This document shows positions 14,680 through 26,091 of a DNA stretch of 64,000 nucleotides, piece by piece. The translations under genes and the position numbers were made by a program. Source of the DNA: Monocercomonoides exilis (taxonomy: Eukaryota > Preaxostyla > Oxymonadida > Polymastigidae); NCBI GenBank assembly GCA_001643675.2, contig LSRY02000046.1, positions 372,001 to 436,000 of the forward strand, written 5' to 3'. How positions within the stretch are numbered: position 1 is the first letter of the stretch; every line of letters starts with the position of its first letter. The notes below the pieces were generated by a model, which was not told the origin of the DNA, searched no databases, and saw only the letters and a program-made list of their open reading frames with translations.

Positions 14680-15763
14680 ATACAAAGAAGAGATAACCGT
14701 CCAGCTCGTTGTCATCACCGAGCTGCTGGCACACGGCGCGCACCCTCTCATCCCCACTGCCGACGGCCATCTTCCCTTCGACCTGCTCAAAACACCCATC
14801 GAGAAGCAGCGTCTGGCTGAGCTGTGCATCCACTTCCTTCCCTCTGGACTGAAATTGCCTCCTCCTCCTCCTCCTCTCCCAGCTGGCATATCCCCTGCCC
14901 CTGCCTGCCCTCAATGCCATCAGAAGTACGGCCTCTTCACCAGCCGTGCTGTGTGCCGTGTGTGTGGCAGCGCCATCTGCAGCAAATGTGCCAAACTCAC
15001 CCCGCTTTTCGTGCATTGTGTGAGCGAGCCACAGAAAGTGTGCCAGAAATGCTATGCGCAATGGGCTCATCTGTCTGACTGCGGGTATTTGGCTGCTGTT
15101 GCTCCTTGGCCGCTCTCTTTCACAGTGTTCTACCCTCAGCCTGAACAAGCATGGGGAACTACCACTGCCTCTACTCTTCTATCTAATTCTTCTTCTTCTT
15201 CTTCTTCTTTGTCTTATTCTAATTCGAAGTATTCAAATGGATTTGTTTCTCCTGCTGCCAGAAAGGCGTCTGGTTCATCTCTCTCTGATATTGTTTCATC
15301 ATCTTCTTCTTCTTCCTCTTCTTCTTCTTCTTCTTCCCTTTCATTGGAAGAGCAGTCAAACATCCCTCAGAACCGAAAAGCCAGCACCACATCTCCAATG
15401 CCCCCTCCACCAATCATCACAGACTCCCTCGCCTCTTTCTCTTCCTCCTCCCCATCCATCTTTTCTGAGAGCACTTCTTCTCTTTCTCCTTCTTCTTCCT
15501 CTTCCTCTTCCTCTTCATTGTTGCCTTCTTCTTCTTCTTCTTCAATTGCAGATTCTTCATTGCAATTTGCTCAGAACAGCAAGCAGGCGATATTTACTAT
15601 GCAGACTTCTACTTCGTTTTTGAGGCTTCCTGATCAATCTGAGCTGTCGCCGCTTGCTGTTTGGTTTAAAAAGGCACAGAAGAAGAAGCAAGCTCAATTC
15701 ACTCTTTTTGAATATGCAGAAACCGCTGCTTCAATTTCGGAACAGAAACCTGAAAAGAAATAA
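6849..15763 (+). CDS. Giant ankyrin-repeat, poly-serine protein with FYVE-like zinc finger
   Basis: Three exons, 6849-7053, 7153-7271 and 7373-15763, give 2,904 residues; introns are 99 and 101 bases and the lengths sum to a whole number of codons. Ankyrin units are scattered: ~38-68 (GWGPIHECVE), ~100-135, ~330-375 (GNTPLHMCV), ~1297-1330 (TPLHFASALGH), ~1445 (PIHLAAAAGH), and a tight cluster at ~2369-2490 (TALHLAV, TTLHICAQ, TTPLHLAV, WTPLHCA). Between them lie long serine homopolymers and Glu/Lys/Arg-rich acidic stretches. Near the C-terminus (~2619-2670) a run of paired cysteines (CPQC, CRVCGSAIC, CSKC, VCQKC) has the spacing of FYVE/FYVE-like fingers, but the canonical R(R/K)HHCR basic motif reads SRAVCRVCG and there is no WxxD, so phosphoinositide binding is doubtful. 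The likely role is a scaffold or endomembrane adaptor; this is inference. Confidence 0.88.
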
Positions 15764-16636
15764 TTTCTTTTTTTTTTTATTCTGATCTTAGAAACTTTAA
15801 TGTTGAAACTTTTATTATCAATTAAAGTCTTTTTGAGTTACGGTTAATTTAGAGCTATTTTTTAACCTTATTTTTATAAAGTCATACATTTTGTAAGCAA
15901 TGAAATGTTTGTACCCAATTTTTAAATTTTTTGAAAGGAGGATAAAAGAGTGAGGATGGAAATTTTATTTTTGAACAATCAAGCATCCCTTGTTCTGTGC
16001 GTAAGCTCAAAAAATGCTTAGTGCATCGGAACATAAAGTTTAAAACAAGGGACAATCAAGAGTATATAAGTATGAATTTTTACGCGCGTTGATTCGATAT
16101 CTGAGCAGAATCATCGTCTGGTCGCTTCATACAACAAATAAAAATTAAAAAATAGAATATCTGTAATTAAAAATGCATTGTGTTTTTTAAAATGAAGTGA
16201 AAAATGAGCTGTTAATGAAATGAGGAAGCGATATGAATTTTTAATGAATGTGAGTGAATTGTGTATTTTTGAAATGAAATATTTTAACAAAATGAGAAAA
16301 TGCTTAGCAATTGAAATTGCTTGCTAATAGTTTTATGAATCAGTAGCGTGTTCTTCATCAGGATATGAAAATTGTTGGAAGACACTCTAAATATAATATC
16401 AAATTTTAAAAGCATGATCAAAAGTGAAATAACCAGACTTGTATGATGTCCAACATGATTTCATCATTTACTCTAGCTTTATGTTCATGGCTCAAGTGTC
16501 TGTCACATTCTCGAGCCAACTTTTTGAAATAAAGAACAGAAGCAAGAAGAATCTAAGATTTAAATAATTATAACGTAATTTACAATCAAATGTTAAAATT
16601 CAAACTGCAGTTCGAGCTTCTTTTTCTAACTTTACT
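15764..16636. other. Intergenic region, no gene seen
   Basis: 873 A+T-rich bases after the ankyrin gene. I looked for tRNA, snRNA and short intron-bearing genes on both strands and can support none. A short GC-richer patch around 16080-16130 next to TATATAAG (16061-16068) stands out, but it does not match any RNA family I can name. Confidence 0.5.
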
Positions 16637-19600
16637 GATGGAAAGTGCGTATCCCAATACATCTGAAGATATTTATCGAATTCTTCCATTCTTTGATCTT
16701 TATTCCTTTATTATTTTGCTTTTATTTTTTGTTGATGTCGTTAATAATTAACCATTCCGTTATTCATGTAAATTTTGTTGTAGAAAACATTCTTTCATTT
16801 CGCCTTGAAGTTCCACTTTTTGGTCAAACTCTTGAAGAAGTGTTTTACAGCATCTTGGAAGCGAAACAAGTACACACTCTTGATGTGTGATTGTTGTAAT
16901 TTCTCGCATTCTTATATGATTTTTTTTTGCTTCCAAACGTTTTGTTAACATACATGTTTAATTGTTTTAGGGATATCATTTATTTCTATTCCCAACTTCT
17001 CTTGCGGACTCTTTTACTTCCATATGCACGACTGAACATGATGGGGCAACTTTTAGTATTTCAAAGACAATCATTAATAGATGTCCTTTATGTGAATGTG
17101 GAAGCATTGCTAGAGGCCATTCAACAATTTCACAAGAAGATAGTTTTGCTTACTAATTTTTTTTTCTAAAGTAATTTCACATCTTTATTGCTCATTTAGC
17201 CGAACCTCCTCCTCAATATCGTGCATCTCCATTGACTATGAGCAGAAGCGCACATAATACATTGCATGGTTCCCCAAGTATTTCTTTGGCTCAGTCATCA
17301 GACCCGAATCAATTAATTATTTCTTCATGGTTTGAATAGTTTCAAATGATTTGAATAAACAAAAACTTAATTCAATAAATTTTTGGTTTGGCACTCTTTT
17401 TATAAAGTGTTGCTTCGCTGGATAACGTTATTGAACGTCTCACGAAGTTGAGTCACGAATTGCCTCAAAGCCTGACGATTGATCATAGCCAACATCCTCC
17501 TTTACCAGTCTCAAGCCGCACAAAAAACCCTACAAATTCAACGTCTGTAAAAAGGCCACCTGATCCATCTGACGAATATGTTGAGTCAGAAAATCCACTT
17601 TTATCATCTTCCTCATCATCATCCTCTTCCTCCACCTCTTCTTCTTCTTCTTCTTCTTCGAGCCGTTCCATCTCAGAGCGAATACTGTTTGAAGTTGAGC
17701 ATATCAGCATCATCAAAGACACTCTTTCACACATTTCTTGCACTTCTCAGCCACTCGCCAGTTCACTTCATGCTTCTTCTCCTCTTTCTGTCTCTTCTTC
17801 TGATACTTCTGAGTCTTCCCCTGATATTCGATCCACGTCGCCTTCCTCATCCAATTCAAATGCTCTACCTTCTGAACTTCCTCTTCTTTCTTCTGCATCT
17901 TCTTCGACTTCTTCTTTTTATTCTTCTTTGTCATCATCTTCCTCCTCTTCCTCTTCTTCTTCCTCTTCATCCTCTTCCTCTTCCACAGATGATCCTGCCC
18001 TCTATGATGATATACAGTCAAGTCACACTCCTGTCTCTTCTATCTCCATCTCATCTCAAATGTCTCTCAACCACACTTCATCGGATGAGAACGAAGCACA
18101 TCCACAATTTACAAGTTCTTCCTCTTCATCTTCATCTTCTTCATCTTCATCTTCATCTTCATCTTCATCATCATCATCATCATCTTCTTCTTCTTCTTCT
18201 TCTTCTTCTTCTTCTTCTTTTTCTTCTTCTTCTAATTCTTCTTCTTCTAATTCTTCTTCTTCTAATTCTTCTTCTAATTCTTATTCTTCTTTGTTAAGTG
18301 GAACTATAAGCAGACCCCAGCCTCCACCTTCGCTAAGCATTAATGCATTTTCAGTTCTGCCTGCTTATGGAAGATTAGAGAGTTTCAGCGAAGGGAAGAT
18401 GAAATCAAGCAATGTACATTCAGAAGAAGAGCACGACAGCAGCGAAGAAAGTCAGAATGAGAGAGAAGGGAACACAAAGGGAAATGAGAGAAATGGAATT
18501 GATATTAGACATGAAGATGAAGAAGATGAAGACGAAGAAGAGAGTGAAGGAAGAGCAATGGAAGTGGGAGATTTTGTAGTTGATGAGCAGATGGATGGCG
18601 ATGTAGCGAAGATGAAGATACAGGAGATGGAGAGAGAAAGGAAAGTGACGAAGGAAAAGAAGAGAGAAAGAGAAAAGGAAAGAGAAAGAAACAGAAGCAG
18701 AGAAAAAGAAGGGCAAGTGAAAGGGAAGGAACGAGAGAACGACGAGCGAGAAAAGGAGAGAGACGAAATGGCTCAGCTGAAGATGTTTGGGAAGGAAGAA
18801 GAGCAAAATTCCTCTGGCTGTCCAGGGGCAGGCGAGGAAGAGATGAAGAAGAGAGAGCGTGGGGTATCAGAGGCACTGGAGGAAGAGATCAGAGCAACAA
18901 AAGAGGCAGCCAAGAAATTCAGAGAGGAGGAAAGAATGGTCGTGAAAGAGTATCAAGGTTTGTGGTGTGGATGAAGAAAAGGGATAAAAGGATAATTATA
19001 AATGTGTTTTATTTTATTTTATTTATGTTTTTTCTTTTTTCTTTTTTTTTTTTTTGAAAATATGCTTTTTGAACAAAATATTTTGTTTCTTATGCAAATT
19101 CTCTTTTCCAGCTGATGCACGAAATGCCCCTCTGACATTTGTGGAGCGAGTGAGGGAATATTCAAAGCGGAAGGCAGACGAAAAGGGGTATTCTCTTTCA
19201 GCCCCTTCTGCTGTTCCTTCAGCTTCAGGTGCAGTTGTGCTTCAATCTCCTTCTCTTTCCTCCTCTTCTTCCTCCTCCTCGTCGTCATTCTCCTCTACTT
19301 CTTCCTATCTCTACGTCTCTTCCTCCGCACAGGGGTTTCACCCAACCCCTTCTTCAGCAGCAGCACCAACAAGATCAGCAGCGTCAACAGCAAGTGAGCA
19401 GAGTGTTTCTGAGCAGTTTTCGTCGAATCCGCTGTATGTGTCTATCTCTACACAGGGCATCCTGCTGGCTGATGATGCTAGGATGGCAGATACCGAGAGT
19501 GGAAGAGAGAGAGAAGGAAATGTGATGAATGATGAGCAGATACAAACAAAGACAGACAGCAAAGCAGACGATGACAGCAGCGATGACTCGTCTTTTACAA

Positions 19601-19662
19601 CTCCTCCGCCACCATTTTCTGCTTCACAGCTGAATCATGACCCACATTATGAGACGATGTGA
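16637..19662 (+). CDS. Serine-rich protein of unknown function, six exons
   Basis: Not recognised. The exons that keep one frame are 16637-16643, 16784-16869, 16971-17142, 17200-17329, 17408-18957 and 19112-19662, totalling 2,496 bases (831 residues); every junction is GT-AG with matching phase. The first exon is only seven bases (ATG GAA A) and is the least certain part; a longer reading from the same ATG hits a stop or the wrong phase. Residues ~1-150 look globular, with one CPLCEC pair. Then come Ser tracts, including a run of several dozen serines around 18116-18230, and an acidic/basic segment rich in Glu, Lys and Arg (~18420-18950) that could form a charged helix. The last exon begins with RNAPLTFVERVREY and becomes Ser/Thr/Pro-rich. 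No signal peptide or membrane segment is visible. Low-complexity composition prevents a functional guess. Confidence 0.75.
18112..18294 (+). repeat. Poly-serine coding tract (mixed TCN codons)
   Basis: A nearly uninterrupted serine run inside the preceding gene, ending in repeated SSSSN units. It is built from blocks of TCT, TCA and TCC triplets (TCATCT, TCA, then TCT runs), which fits triplet slippage followed by codon-level drift. Similar but shorter tracts occur in the ankyrin/FYVE gene, XRN2 and the 842-residue protein. Confidence 0.85.
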
Positions 19663-20109
19663 ATGCTATCTATTGATCTTTCCTCTTTATGATTTTTGTG
19701 TATGTTTTTTATCTTAAATGTGTTGAAAGCTCAAAAATGGATTGTTTGAGCAATGTTATTTTGAGATTTTAATTTGTTCAAGTTGAATTTTGGTTAGAGT
19801 AATTAATTTTTTATTTATTCAAAAAGTTTTATTTTTTATTTCGTCAAAAAATTTTTTGTCACAATTGTAACTATTTAAAATATATTCCGCAATGTGTGGT
19901 AGTTACTTTTTCTTTCTTTTCTTTTTTTCTTTAATTATTTTATGCATATTATAATCTATTTTTTATATTTATTACCAACATTTTAATTTTTCAAGAACAA
20001 TTTTGTTTTTTTGTGTTAATTAAACTATAGACAAGCAATTAACGAAAATTTTTGAAGGCATACGTTAATACTTTTTATCAACTGTCATTGTTTTATCAAT
20101 TATCTTAAA
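19663..20109. other. Intergenic region, no gene seen
   Basis: About 450 very A+T-rich bases between the serine-rich gene and the broken family member. No reading frame or structured RNA is supported. Confidence 0.5.
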
Positions 20110-21455
20110 TTCCAAGAGAAGATTTCCCAACTTGAGTGTTGCTCTTTTGGTGATCAAAAACAGAAAGTTGATGAAATTAAAATTTTGATGGATGAGATGG
20201 ACAAAATAGAAATGAGATCAATTATGTCTAGTGGATTATTTAATGAAATTAATAAAATGATGAATGAATAAAAATTGGTAATGGAAAATGCATTGGTTTT
20301 GTTGAAACATATCGGTTGCTACAACGTTCTGAAATTATTTTATAATTCAAGATTTTGTCGCTTAATGGGAAAACGATTAACAAAGATGATTTTTGAAGAA
20401 GAAAAGAAGAAAGATGAAAAGAACGAAAAGCTAATGATCGAACTTTGTGAATGCTGTCTTATGTTTAATGAACGCATTTACTCCATCAGATTAATTTCTG
20501 CTTGCGTGCCTTGCCTTCTGAAAGTTGCATTGAGAAAAGATGAAAGCATGGAAGCTCAAAAAGAAGTTGAAATGTCTTTGTTGGCTTTGAGCAGTGCAAT
20601 CTATTCTGAGGTGTGAAAATTGAATTTTTTTTAAAAAAAAAATTAGCTGACTTCTGATTGTTACATACAGGAACTAAGGAAAGAACAATATTTAAATGAA
20701 ATCACGGAAGTCATCCAATATCATCAGGAGCATCGGAACCTCACTCGACTTGCCGATCAGTCGGCTTGGATGTTTTTCATAGAGTGCATAAATTGTGATA
20801 AGAAAATTGAAAGTGAGATTGTTAATGAATTGCAATTTTCGAGAGAAGCAGCAAAAGAGTTAGAAGAGTTGGAAATATATGTTGAATGGAAGAAGAATGG
20901 AAAGTCAATGAGCGAGTTGAAAGAAATTGAAATAATACGGAGATGGTATAGTGCAATATGTTTTAACATTCAAAAAAAAATTCGAACACAAGAAAACGGA
21001 AGATTGATCGCATCCATGATAAGAATGTGTGGAAAAACAAAGAATAATTACAGATGCGTTTATTTTGAATGTGCTATGGTTTTTGAATTTATCCTAAATG
21101 GGGAATTGGTCGATTATGATGATTTGTAAGAAGGCAGAGCTGTTGTTTTTTTTTTTTGAGTGAAATATGTGGACAAACATCAATGGATCAAATAAAATGC
21201 TGCATTAAATTCTTTTCCTCACTTTCAAGAAATTTGAATAAAGGAAATAAAATGAAAAGAAAAACCGAAAATTTTAATGCAGATGATGAAAAATATGAAA
21301 CAAAAGTTGACATGGGAAAAAGAAATATATTTGAAAAACTGGAGGAGGAAGGATATGAAGATATGATCATCCAACAATACAATATGTTACAAAGTCTTTT
21401 GTTTAGTAATTCATTTTTGCCAAAATCCCCCAATAATTATTTTATATATTTATGA
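20110..21455 (+). pseudogene. Broken member of an expanded helical-repeat protein family
   Basis: Three blocks read as one degraded gene. Block 1 (20110-20610) includes FGDQKQKVDEIK and ENALVLLKHIG but is split by an in-frame TAA at 20269-20271. Block 2 (20671-21129) is joined by a likely GT-AG intron (20611-20670, phase 0) and includes YHQEHRNLTRLADQSAW. It ends in a TAA at 21127, inside what should continue. Block 3 (21156-21455), with FEKLEEEGYEDMI, is in a different frame, just after a T-run at about 21145-21157. The order and wording of these motifs match a large family of hypothetical proteins that I recall from Monocercomonoides, apparently alpha-helical and repeat-like; that match is memory, not a search. 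Function is unknown. A heavily spliced active gene is possible, but at least two stops and one frame change make decay more likely. Confidence 0.7.
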
Positions 21456-21796
21456 AAATAAAAAAATATTTGCTATTCATTTATTTTTTTCAATTAAATG
21501 AAAATTGAAGTTTTTGTTCTTTTCATAAAAAAGTTTCAGAAGCAACTTAACAAAAATAAAGGTTGCATCAAAAATAATGCATAAAACAGTCTTATCTGCA
21601 GCTGCTCAACGAATTGAAAAGATAGTTTTTTGAATGATTTGTGCAGCTTCAGGTAAAACGGTGTGTGCTTAATTTTCTATGCAATTTTTTGAGTTTTAAA
21701 GACCATATGATCAGTTGCTCCAAAAGAAATACCAAATGATAATTCATATCTTTAAAGATATTTATTAATATTTTTTGAAAATGTTCCTTTTGTTTC

Positions 21797-21975
21797 AATT
21801 TCTGGTGAAAGTGATAATTGAATGTTTTCATCAAATTTTCATTCCGACTCACCATATTTCACCGGCATGGAAACAAATCCTTGGCATAGATTTTATTTCC
21901 ATTCCAGTGAAAATTGGAGAGTTGGAATGAAAATTTGATGAATATATTCTTTTTTCATTTTCACCTGAAATTTTT
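21797..21975. repeat. Imperfect palindrome (foldback element 1)
   Basis: The left half (about 21797-21882) matches the reverse complement of the right half (about 21888-21975). The best core is CATCAAATTTTCATTCC at 21830-21846, mirrored by GGAATGAAAATTTGATG at 21924-21940. Arms agree at roughly three-quarters or more of positions by eye, with almost no spacer. It could be an old hairpin-forming mobile remnant. Confidence 0.75.
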
Positions 21976-22388
21976 GCAAAAAAAAAAAAAAAAACCTATT
22001 TTTATAAAATTTCAAACAAGTGGTCAAAATTTGAAACGAAAAAAATATCCACAAATATATGCGCTTGCAATTTTTTTCGAAGAATAATACTTTTTTTTAA
22101 TAGTCAACATTGAGATGAAATTGTGTTGACTGCAAAAAAAAATCAATTGAAGTTATTTAATTTTAACTTTTTTGCACATCCTCATCTTTGTTTCTCATTT
22201 CAATTTCGAAAACATTTTCAGAAAAATGTTCGTTTTGCAAAAAAATGACAAAAGACAAAATTTTAATTATTCTTCAGAGGTGACTTTGTTTGAAATTTCA
22301 GACTTTTTGAAAAACAACTTACGGATTTTAAAATGTGTTTTCTTTCAGAAAAGAAATAGCACCGATTGTGGAAAAAAACTGGACATCA

Positions 22389-22741
22389 CAAAAAATACAT
22401 GAAAAGATCGATTTCTCATTTATTGCAAGAAATAGTTTTCTGATAATTTTCCTCCAAAAGAATCTTATTTTTACCAACACTTTTGGTATGCTGGGGTTTC
22501 ATTTTTTATGTCGACTGATAATTATTAAAAAAGTTTTATCAAAAAAAATATCAAAGAAATTCAAAATCCTATTTCTCAGAGAAACAAATAATAAAAAAAT
22601 TTTTTTGTTTTCATTTGACATTAAAAATGAAACCCCAGCATCCCAAAAGAGTTGGTAAAAATAAGATTCTTTTGGAGGAAAATTATCAGAAAACAACCTC
22701 TTGCAATAAATGAGAAATCGATCTTTTCATGTATTTTTTGA
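22389..22741. repeat. Inverted repeat with about 125-base arms (foldback element 2)
   Basis: Arms 22389-22513 and 22617-22741 are reverse complements with only about six mismatches that I could find. Examples are AAGATCGATTTCTCATTTAT at 22403-22422, with its complement near 22709-22728, and TTTCCTCCAAAAGAATC paired with GATTCTTTTGGAGGAAA. The A+T-rich spacer is about 103 bases. High arm identity suggests a fairly recent foldback or MITE-like insertion. No target-site duplication was established. Confidence 0.85.
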
Positions 22742-23572
22742 GTTATGGGTGATTTTTATTTTTGAAATCATAACTTTTTTTAGTGTGTTGCTTTTTCAAA
22801 AATTGTTTGTTTTTGGGAAAAGTTAATTGTATTCAAATGCTATAAATTTTACAACTGTTTGAAAAATTAATTTTTTTACTCAAATATTATGATGATTTAT
22901 TCAATAAGCCTTTTCATTTTTCAGCGTTCTTTTGTAGATATTCAAGGGAAATTTTTGAACCGATATTTTTGAAAGAAAAAATATGATTTTAAAATAATCA
23001 CACACGTCAGAAAAATTTTGCACATTCTTCAACTTTTTATGATAATTTTTTTCATTAAACACTGTGAGATGTTATAAAAAATTGAATAAAATGTTTTTCA
23101 AAATTATTAATGATGCATTCGGTGAGACAAAGGGATAATTCCGAAATTTGTTTTTCAATTGAAGACAAAATGATTCTCATCGCCCTTCCCCTCCACCACC
23201 CAGGATATAACCTCAAAATTTTGATATTTCTATCTTTTTCAGAATAATTTCATTTTCATATACTTGGAATAATAGCTGCGTTTCAACATTACTTATTTAT
23301 TAAAGCTATAGGGTTGATTTTCTATATATATTTTTTATCACCAAAAATTTTATTAAAAAATTAAAAAAATTATGAATTAATGAAATGTGAGTTCAATTGC
23401 TACCCACAACTAGCTATATTTTAAAAACATATTATATAAAACAAAAACATAACTTTTAAATAAAAATTTATATTAAAGAAATTCATTCAATAATTCTCAA
23501 TCCATTTCTTTCAAAAAAATAAAAATTGATTAAAAAACAAAAAATAAAAAGAATTTGCTTTTCACCTCAACG

Positions 23573-25223
23573 TTAAGCATCCAGTAATATATTTATAGCA
23601 GCCTCAAGATTTTTCCCTGATGCAATAAACGTCGCAGTGGCCTGCTCTTCAGATACGCCTACCATTTCGACAATTTGTTGAACTTTTGATTTATCTTCTT
23701 CTGTTAAACCTTGTTTTTCGCTCATTTCATCCGTTTTTGCTGAACTTCCTTTGCCATCTCCCTTGGCTCCTTGGCCGCTTCCTTTGTTAGAATCGTGCTC
23801 TTTTTCTTTCTCCTTTCTTTCTTCCATAGCTTTTCTCTCTTCCTTCTCTTTCCTCTCCTTCTCCTCGGTCTTTGCTCTCTCGACCATCTGCTGTACAGAC
23901 TCCGCCTCTTTCTTACTGGCCTCGATAGCTTCCTTCGACAGCCCTAACGCTATTTCCACAAATAATCTCGGATTTTTTGTGATCTCCAACACAAGCGGAG
24001 CAGCAGTTTCACTTAAATACTCCAACAACAACGGAAGAGAAGTCGGGTGCTGGAAGAGAAATTGTCTAAGTTGCAGTAGCTGCGGATGAGTGCGGAGCTC
24101 ATCCAGAAGCGGATGGGAGCTAATAGATTCGTGAGATGGCTGTGAAGAATGTGAAGAAGATGCTTTGTGGCGCAATGATTCATCTGAAGTGGATAAAGAC
24201 AAAGATGAAGACTGTTCCGACAATACATCCAAATTCCCTTTCCGATTGCTTTTTCCTTCATTTTCTTTCGTCTTTTTCAGGTCATATGATTGCCAAGGAA
24301 GCGGAGCTTCCCCAAGCATTGCAGCTAATTGCATCTTTTGCTCATGCGACAGCTGCCTTATAACCGATCCGTCAAAAAATTTCCCATGTTCCGCCTCAAA
24401 CTCATTCAAAATGCCACTTTTTTCCAGTTGCTCTTCATCGACCTTTCTTTCTTCCTCTTCAATTTCTTGTGGAGTCTTTTGTGGCGCCTCAACTTTACCT
24501 GATTTGTTTTTTCCTTTTTCTGAGAGAAAACGTTTGGACTGTGACTCAGCCATTTCGGCAAGGTCTTTTGGTATTCCGCTCATTACATACTCAACAGCAC
24601 TTGTCATGTCTCCAAGAGCCGCAATGAGCGCTGTCCTAGATTTGTCTCGATCAAAACCCATTGCACACAGTTCTTCCAACTGTTCAGGAAAAGGTTCTTC
24701 GCAAGATTCTTCACGAAGTTCTTCGCTCTGACCCAATTTCTGTTGATTATCCTTTGTTTCAATTGTTAATGGATCGTTTTCCTGTTTTTCTAATGAATTT
24801 TCGGATGTCACAACACGATTTTCACTTTCTGAAGTTTTGGGGTGCTCGCCATCTTCATCATTCATCTGTTCCTAATTTCACAAATTCAATTGATTATTTC
24901 AAATATACAAGAATAACATTTTATTCAAACAAAAGCATACGTTTTTGATAAAAAGCATAAGTGTTGAATCATCTTCCTAATTTTATACAATAGATATGAA
25001 AAATTTTTTAGTATTCTACACTTACACGAAAAATGCACACAATTGAATAATCTTTCAAAGGTGTCTTATTCTCAAGGTTCTGGCCTTTAAAAACCAGTGT
25101 TTGACTTTCAATAGGAAATGAAAAGTTTTCTTGTATCATTTGCTTGAGATCTTCTGTTGTTGCCGAATCTTCAATGGTTAATGGAAAAATTTTCCCCGTA
25201 ACAGCCTTGATATTAACTTGCAT
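23573..25223 (-). CDS. RAD23: UV excision repair protein Rad23 homologue (Ubl-UBA-XPCB-UBA)
   Basis: Ubiquitin receptor that shuttles substrates to the proteasome and, in other eukaryotes, stabilises the XPC/Rad4 damage sensor. Two exons: 25223-25026 and 24871-23573, with a 154-base intron (GTAAGT...AG, phase 0); 498 residues. The start MQVNIKAVTG opens a ubiquitin-like domain (~1-70, with KQMIQE and LVFKGQNLE). UBA1 spans ~128-166 (LEELCAMGFDRDKSRTAL). The XPC-binding/STI1-like domain spans ~320-373 (LRTHPQLLQLRQFL, NPRLFVEI). UBA2 is the last ~38 residues (GVSEEQATATFIASGKNLE). Domain order is the canonical Rad23 order. The linkers are longer and more charged than usual, including a Glu/Lys block (~380-420) where yeast and human proteins have short linkers. 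An upstream in-frame ATG at 25358 was rejected because it adds a non-ubiquitin-like leader. Confidence 0.93.
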
Positions 25224-26091
25224 TTTCCACCTATTTCTGTCAAATATTCGACAATAAAACAAATGAATATTTAATGATTCTTCATAATGCTTCAAATAAT
25301 CTGAATAAAACAAACATTGAAATGATTCGATCTGAACCAGAACAAATATAATCATCAATGGATCATTTTTCTGTCGAAAAATTGTTTGCTTTTTTATTCA
25401 TTATTTTTCTAATCTCAAATTGTTCAATTTCACTAACTTTTGAGAAAATGAATTTCTTGTTTTAAGTAAGGGTTTGATTTTCACAAAATATGGTTATTGA
25501 TTTTTGTTCTTTTTTTGTTGAAAATGTTAGAATAGAGTGAAAATTTAATTATTTAGAAATGATATTTGATGATTAATAAAAGAGCCAAGCTAAGACAGAA
25601 TGGAATCATTAATTTTAGGTTTGATTTCGTTTAAACGAATAAATATTTAACGGATGCCTGTTGTTCCTTGAATTCTGAAAATAATTGAGTTATGAGGACA
25701 GAGGCATCCAATAGAAAATGTAATCAAATTGATTTTGTGAGCAGTTTTGTTGAGCTTTGGCTTTTCTTTCATTGCTGATGAATTACTCACCAACATTCAA
25801 ATCTTTTGATATAAAAATAATTTCTATTTAAATTTTTTAATCACGTTCTTAAGATTTATTAATTGTTGTGAATTTTATTTTCTGATTTTAATAGAGATGC
25901 ATGTTCGAGATGTTAATTATTTTGAAATCTGTGAAATTATTCATCAAAAAATTTGTTCTGCTTTGTTGCAATATTTTGTTCATTTGCACTTCACTCGCAA
26001 ATTTTTATAACTTTTTTCTTTCAAGGCATTAGAATAAAAGAAAATATTTTGAATAAGCCCTTTATTTTTTTGAGTTTTAAAAATAAGTCTT
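25224..26091. other. Divergent intergenic region between RAD23 and NIP30-like gene
   Basis: 868 A+T-rich bases between divergent starts; presumably holds both promoters. No coding or RNA feature is visible. Confidence 0.4.

Larger units (their letters stand above)
21456..23572. other. Long A+T-rich gene-free region with foldback sequences
   Basis: About 2.1 kb with many A and T runs and no supportable coding frame. It holds two inverted-repeat elements (listed separately) and a short one, AGTCAACA...TGTTGACT, near 22102-22131. The short reading frames at 22335-22696 are just the arms of the second foldback read from both strands. Confidence 0.6.

Noticed and set aside
16050-16140. Possible small RNA gene next to TATATAAG with a GC-richer patch and an ACAACA end.
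   Set aside because: It matches no snRNA or snoRNA box pattern convincingly on either strand.
17448-18974. Treating the 17448 frame as a stand-alone gene.
   Set aside because: It begins at a TTG, not an ATG, and upstream exons join it in phase through 17408.
22335-22696. Two overlapping frames that read as a short protein on both strands.
   Set aside because: They are the arms of the foldback repeat and share the same peptide only because of the inverted sequence.
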